Source: an uncultured Akkermansia sp.
GTDB taxonomy: Bacteria; Verrucomicrobiota; Verrucomicrobiia; Verrucomicrobiales; Akkermansiaceae
Length of the DNA: 8,025 bases
Assembly: GCA_904501975.1 (NCBI GenBank)
Contig: CAJGCZ010000065.1
Location: 1 to 8,025 of the forward strand
Reading direction: 5' to 3'
A program made the position numbers and the translations under genes. Positions 6,909-8,025 of this stretch are shown piece by piece. Within the stretch, counting starts at the first letter, position 1. Every line of letters starts with the position of its first letter. The notes beneath the pieces are model-generated. The model ran no database searches. It was not told the origin of the DNA and worked only from the letters and a program-made list of their open reading frames with translations.

Positions 6909-7427
6909 CTATCCGGCCGTTTTTTGGGGTTCTTTATAATGGTGTTGAGCGTAGTCTTGCAGTATAGCTCGGCGCTCGTCGGCGGGTAACTTAGCTATCT
7001 CGCTCAACTCAGATTCGGATAAAATATAAACACCCTCGGCCTTGAGTTTATCATACAACTCCGGCATATATAAACACTTGCCCAAAATCTCGTCTTCCTC
7101 CGGCAAAACATATACGCCAAAGAACAAGCGTTTTACCGGATACAAGTTGAAAACACCCGGGGTATTGTTCATGGTAAGGCTATAATAACCATCGCTTGTT
7201 TTGAGAATAAACCTCACCGGGCATCCCCATATTCCCAGTTCCCCGGCATCTTCCAAGGCATCCAAATCAATCCCTTCAAAGCAAACGGCAAAGTCTTTTT
7301 GGTAGCGCGTATCAATGACTGTCCCAAGTTCCACAAGAGAAGAATGGCGGGATATGCGGGCTGACACCACCTCGGTGCCGTAAGCTATGGCGCTAAGGAA
7401 CATAAGATAAAGAAAACGCACAACCAT
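6909..7427 (-). CDS. Small predicted secreted protein of unknown function
   Basis: 172 residues that I do not recognise. The first 17-23 residues (MVVRFLYLMFLSAIAYG) look like a Sec signal peptide with possible cleavage after AYG (17) or VSA (23), so the mature protein would be periplasmic, surface-exposed or outside. The remainder is soluble-looking with alternating hydrophobic strands (around 71-107, e.g. VRFILKTSDGYYSLTM and VKRLFFGVYVLP) and an acidic, helical C-terminal third ending in ELSEIAKLPADERRAILQDY. Cys49, Cys69 and Cys118 remain after cleavage. ATG 7427 has no Shine-Dalgarno, but a TTGACA promoter lies directly upstream. GC is a little lower than in the pump genes. It is separated from macA by 238 bases that include macA's own promoter, so a shared function cannot be claimed. 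Confidence 0.75.
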   Translation of the reverse strand: MVVRFLYLMFLSAIAYGTEVVSARISRHSSLVELGTVIDTRYQKDFAVCFEGIDLDALEDAGELGIWGCPVRFILKTSDGYYSLTMNNTPGVFNLYPVKRLFFGVYVLPEEDEILGKCLYMPELYDKLKAEGVYILSESELSEIAKLPADERRAILQDYAQHHYKEPQKTAG

Positions 7428-7434
7428 GCGTTAA

Positions 7435-7463
7435 TATATAATAGTAACCGCCTTCTCTGTCAA
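7435..7463 (-). promoter_or_regulatory. Promoter of the small secreted protein gene
   Basis: Perfect -35 TTGACA (7458-7463), a 17-base spacer and TATATA (7435-7440); TATATT shifted by two bases is an alternative -10. Only seven bases separate the -10 from the ATG, so transcription should begin at or within a base or two of the start codon, with no room for a ribosome site. Confidence 0.55.
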
Positions 7464-7533
7464 GCCTTTAAAGAAACTAAACCTTTTTTACGCTCAATTA
7501 AACTTTGGCTCTGTTAAAGTTTTTAGTTGATAG

Positions 7534-7557
7534 CCCCACAAATAGCAATTTGTGGGG
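7534..7557. repeat. Perfect 10-bp stem-loop
   Basis: CCCCACAAAT-AGCA-ATTTGTGGGG: ten base pairs with a four-base loop. Neither strand continues into a T-tract, so it does not look like an intrinsic terminator. It lies about 70 bases upstream of the small gene's promoter and borders the larger hairpin region. Confidence 0.85.
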
Positions 7558-7568
7558 TCCATTGACGT

Positions 7569-7891
7569 GAGCTCAGCGAACGGAATTCGTGAGCCCCGCC
7601 GGGGCGATAGCTCAGTAGCCCGACGCGTTAGCGTCGGGTTTTGGGTAAAAACAGTATTGGAGCCCCGGTTGAGGGGCGGCAGAGAACGAGTGAACGGCAT
7701 TGTCTTTTTCCACCGAATAAGAGTATACATAAAACTTTGTTTTTCAATGAAGACTATACCCCCAAGCCACGGCTTTCTGCCGCCCCTCGCCGGGGCTCCA
7801 ATCGTTCTCCATCGGGATACCCGGCGCTGACGCACCGGGCTACTACGCTACCGCCCCCATGCGGGGGCTCAGAATTCGGCTCGCTGCGCTC
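7569..7891. repeat. Pair of diverged ~115-base hairpin modules in inverted orientation
   Basis: Left copy 7569-7683 (plus sense) and right copy 7776-7891 (minus sense) align end to end with few gaps. The first 20 bases match at 17 positions; a 33-base internal block (7606-7638 versus the complement of 7820-7852) matches at 26; the inner ends (7656-7683 and 7776-7802) differ only by a small substitution/gap. Each copy holds three short hairpins in the same order: GCCCC/GGGGC, CCCGACGC/GCGTCGGG (or its variant) and GCCCC/GGGGC. GAATTC is present in both copies (7583-7588 and 7872-7877). A 92-base core (7684-7775), largely AT-rich, separates them and ends in AAGCC-AC-GGCTT. Confidence 0.85.
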
Positions 7892-8011
7892 GCGGTATTT
7901 GGGAGAAGAACGGCTGACGCCGTGGTGAAGAATGCCCGTTGGGCATGGTGAAGAACAGCTTGCGCTGTAGTGAAGAACGCACCTGCGGTGCGTAGTACGG
8001 AGAGCCGAATT
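7873..8011. repeat. Ten-base inverted repeat enclosing the hairpin array
   Basis: AATTCGGCTC (7873-7882) and GAGCCGAATT (8002-8011) are exact complements, so the array lies on a possible closing stem, giving a multibranched fold. The match continues outward as CTCA (7868-7871) against TGAG (8012-8015) with one bulged base, and loosely into GGGG/CCCC, as expected if a new module copy begins here. Confidence 0.75.
7910..7993. repeat. Regular array of four hairpins with conserved 8-base linkers
   Basis: Perfect stem-loops at 7910-7923 (ACGGC-TGAC-GCCGT), 7932-7946 (ATGCCC-GTT-GGGCAT), 7955-7968 (ACAGC-TTGC-GCTGT) and 7977-7993 (ACGCACC-TGC-GGTGCGT). Starts are 22, 23 and 22 bases apart. The linkers are GGTGAAGA, GGTGAAGA and AGTGAAGA, with a related GGGAGAAGA before the first hairpin. 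Stem sequences differ while pairing is perfect in all four. Confidence 0.9.
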
Positions 8012-8025
8012 TGAGAGTCCCCGTC

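Larger units (their letters stand above)
7428..8025. other. Gene-free region rich in hairpins and inverted repeats
   Basis: About 600 bases without a credible gene. The open frames here run through the inverted repeats, are rich in Arg/Pro/Gly/Thr and have no family look. Contents in order: the promoter of the small secreted gene (7435-7463), a loose hairpin AAACTTT/AAAGTTT (7500-7522), a strong hairpin (7534-7557), an inverted pair of hairpin modules (7569-7891) around an AT-rich core (about 7700-7762), a four-hairpin array (7910-7993), and the beginning of a third module running off the edge. No transposase or RNA gene family is recognised. Confidence 0.8.

Noticed and set aside
7507..7557. 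GGCTCTGTTAAAG followed by a strong hairpin, reminiscent of an insertion-sequence end
   Set aside because: No matching terminal repeat, target duplication or transposase is in the window, and I cannot name a specific family.
7619..7642. Plus-strand intrinsic terminator (8-bp stem then TTTT)
   Set aside because: No plus-strand gene ends nearby, the T-run is short, and the hairpin is part of the repeated module.
7601..7660. GGGGCGATAGCTCAG looks like the 5' end of a tRNA
   Set aside because: No D-arm closing GAGC, no anticodon arm and no GTTCGA T-loop follow; the bases belong to the module hairpins.
7494..7928. Frames of 92-113 codons in the hairpin region (both strands)
   Set aside because: They run through the inverted modules, are Arg/Pro/Gly/Thr-rich, and mirror each other as expected from repeats.
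7938..7944. GTTGGGC fits the integron attC core GTTRRRY
   Set aside because: It is just the loop and arm of one small hairpin; there is no partner core at the other end and no attC L boxes.
7910..7993. CRISPR array
   Set aside because: The linkers are only 8 bases and the variable parts are self-complementary hairpins, the reverse of repeat/spacer design.

Overview
The window comes from a Gram-negative bacterium, most likely a host-associated Verrucomicrobiota of the Akkermansia type. This placement is inferred from the style of the first gene (short basic-hydrophobic signal peptide, large passenger, autotransporter-associated beta-strand repeat), the moderately high GC of the genes, and the scarcity of ordinary Shine-Dalgarno sites. 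No rRNA or marker gene is present to prove it. Every convincing gene is on the minus strand, so transcription runs from high to low coordinates.

Reading in the direction of transcription: 8025-7428 is about 600 bases without a credible gene, packed with short hairpins and inverted repeats. 7427-6909 encodes a 172-residue secreted protein of unknown function. 6908-6671 is an intergenic stretch holding a good promoter and a possible operator. 6670-1714 is a compact four-gene operon for a MacA-MacB-TolC type tripartite efflux pump: periplasmic adaptor, ATPase, permease, outer-membrane lipoprotein channel. It closes with a strong intrinsic terminator at 1641-1693. 1506-1 is the first 502 codons of an autotransporter-like surface protein, cut by the window edge.

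The four pump genes fit together physically. The ATPase (GTG start) follows the adaptor by 34 bases, the permease overlaps the ATPase by an ATGA, and the channel follows the permease by 13 bases. In the MacB model the ATPase and permease form the inner-membrane mechanotransmission unit, the adaptor bridges the periplasm, and the channel opens through the outer membrane. Nothing in the window shows the substrate.

Three things stand out. (1) The autotransporter's N-terminal domain resembles an IdeS/Mac (peptidase C66) domain in which all three catalytic positions appear replaced (Ser for Cys, Thr for His, Ala for Asp), so it looks like a surface-displayed pseudoprotease. (2) The 7530-8025 region contains two diverged, inverted copies of a roughly 115-base hairpin module, the start of a third copy, and a regular array of four hairpins with different stem sequences but nearly identical 8-base linkers. 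This pattern preserves pairing rather than sequence. (3) Three genes have a perfect TTGACA -35 box, and for two of them the inferred transcription start falls on or beside the start codon.
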